A stretch of DNA of 64,000 nucleotides from Pyxicephalus adspersus (lineage: Eukaryota > Chordata > Amphibia > Anura > Pyxicephalidae), in NCBI RefSeq assembly GCF_032062135.1, contig NC_092859.1, positions 64,889,038 to 64,953,037 of the forward strand, read 5' to 3'. Positions within the stretch are counted from its first letter, which is position 1; each line of letters opens with the position of its first letter. The translations under genes and the position numbers were made by a program. The notes under the pieces are model-generated. The model ran no database searches. It saw nothing but the letters and a program-made list of their open reading frames with translations, and had not been told where the DNA came from. Of this stretch, positions 63,385-64,000 are shown piece after piece.

Positions 63385-64000
63385 GGGCCCTGATTCATCA
63401 ATAAAATGCGTTCGTGCTTCCAGCGAGCCGGTTTCCCGCAGCCCGGAGCCCAGTGCGCTCGTACACGCGCCTTCACTGCCAGCCGGATTTCTGCCTTGAT
63501 AATACTGAGCAATAGGTGAATCTGCCAATTAAGGCGATTAGATTTCAGCTGCGCGATTAAGGAGGATCTGTTAAGCTGTCAATGGTGAGATCAAAGCAAT
63601 TAATTAGCGCACACCTGCTCTCTGTTCTGTGCGTATCGTATCTACAGTCCATTACAGGTCAATTAGAATCCTTAATGCTTCATCTTCTTTTGGTTAAGTG
63701 CTACTTTTTTAGGTTACATTGTACTTATTCACAAAATAATTATTTATTGTTACATTTGTTGCACTGTTTTTATATGTGTGCCAAACATATTTTATTGCTT
63801 TGCTCAAACCAAAGACCAGAATGTCAAAAGGCGTTTATGCCTGTCCCGCAAGGTCATCCATGACCTGTACATCTTGCTGGAAGGGAAAATTGCAGCAAAA
63901 ACAAAGAGAAGCTAGGCTATGCCGGAAACGCCTTTTGACATCCTGGTCACGCAAACTTTCCAGGCGGCTACGCTCTAAGAAGATGCGTGGTGCCCGTACT
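63385..64000 (+). mobile_element. Harbinger copy E, Y end, runs off the window
   Basis: The terminal repeat GGGCCCTGATTCATCAATAA opens it, followed by the Y subterminal block (CCGGTTTCCCGCAGCCCGG, GAATCTGCCAATTAAGG). At 63772 the sequence jumps to the transposase 5' fragment (CAAACATATTTTATTGCTTT). At about 63924 it jumps again to the start of the minus-strand transposase (CGCCTTTTGACATCCTGGTC, as at 17730). Everything between those points in copy A is deleted, leaving the two inverted pieces almost adjacent. Confidence 0.8.
63785..63975. repeat. Near-palindrome formed by transposase 5' fragment and transposase start (copy E)
   Basis: GTCAAAAGGCGTTTATGCC near 63822 and GGAAACGCCTTTTGACATCC near 63924 are inverted copies about 80 bp apart. 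The deletion that joined them left a short hairpin-forming segment inside a terminal-repeat-bearing element. Confidence 0.75.

Overview
This window is vertebrate nuclear DNA, most likely from an anuran amphibian. That guess is inference: it rests on dense Harbinger, hAT, L1 and Penelope-like copies, AT-rich spacers and spliced transposon genes, and no host exon names the species. I find no intact host protein-coding gene, no prokaryotic-type gene, and no CRISPR array. Almost everything recognisable is transposable-element DNA at several stages of decay, nested within other elements and partly interrupted by assembly gaps (833 N at 6584-7416 and a single N at 39847).

Layout. 1-2488: unannotatable host-like DNA. 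2489-9949: hAT-type element with roughly 780-bp inverted arms, a BED zinc-finger N-terminus, a hAT dimerisation tail, large minisatellites and an embedded piece of 28S rRNA gene. 9950-13431: spacer DNA, an orphan Penelope-like pseudo-LTR (10335-10836) and a broken gene of an uncharacterised transposon-associated family (11945-12975). 13432-24602: an end fragment of one Harbinger, then a near-complete but decayed Harbinger copy A. 24603-28588: degenerate Penelope-like retroelement on the minus strand (reverse transcriptase, GIY-YIG endonuclease, hammerhead-ribozyme remnant). 28589-42595: Harbinger pieces C, B (inverted) and F, including a palindrome. 42596-47355: truncated hAT-family piece made of a ~98-bp minisatellite plus a captured PCED1-like (PC-esterase) gene fragment. 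47356-53474: Harbinger piece D split by an L1-type LINE (49241-53141) that has lost its reverse transcriptase. 53475-55848: unannotated DNA. 55857-62099: complete hAT copy G with an exact 8-bp target duplication, broken transposase, a second PCED1-like fragment and the same minisatellite family. 62108-63384: unannotated. 63385-64000: start of another Harbinger copy.

How the genes fit together. The Harbinger family here seems to carry three genes: a DDE transposase, a divergently transcribed Myb/trihelix-like accessory gene, and a third multi-exon gene with a second SANT/Myb-like domain. It also carries an inverted extra copy of the transposase 5' part. No single copy keeps all catalytic residues and all exons. 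The hAT family combines transposase remnants, host-gene fragments and minisatellites. Every assignment is by reading translations and repeat structure; no database search was run.
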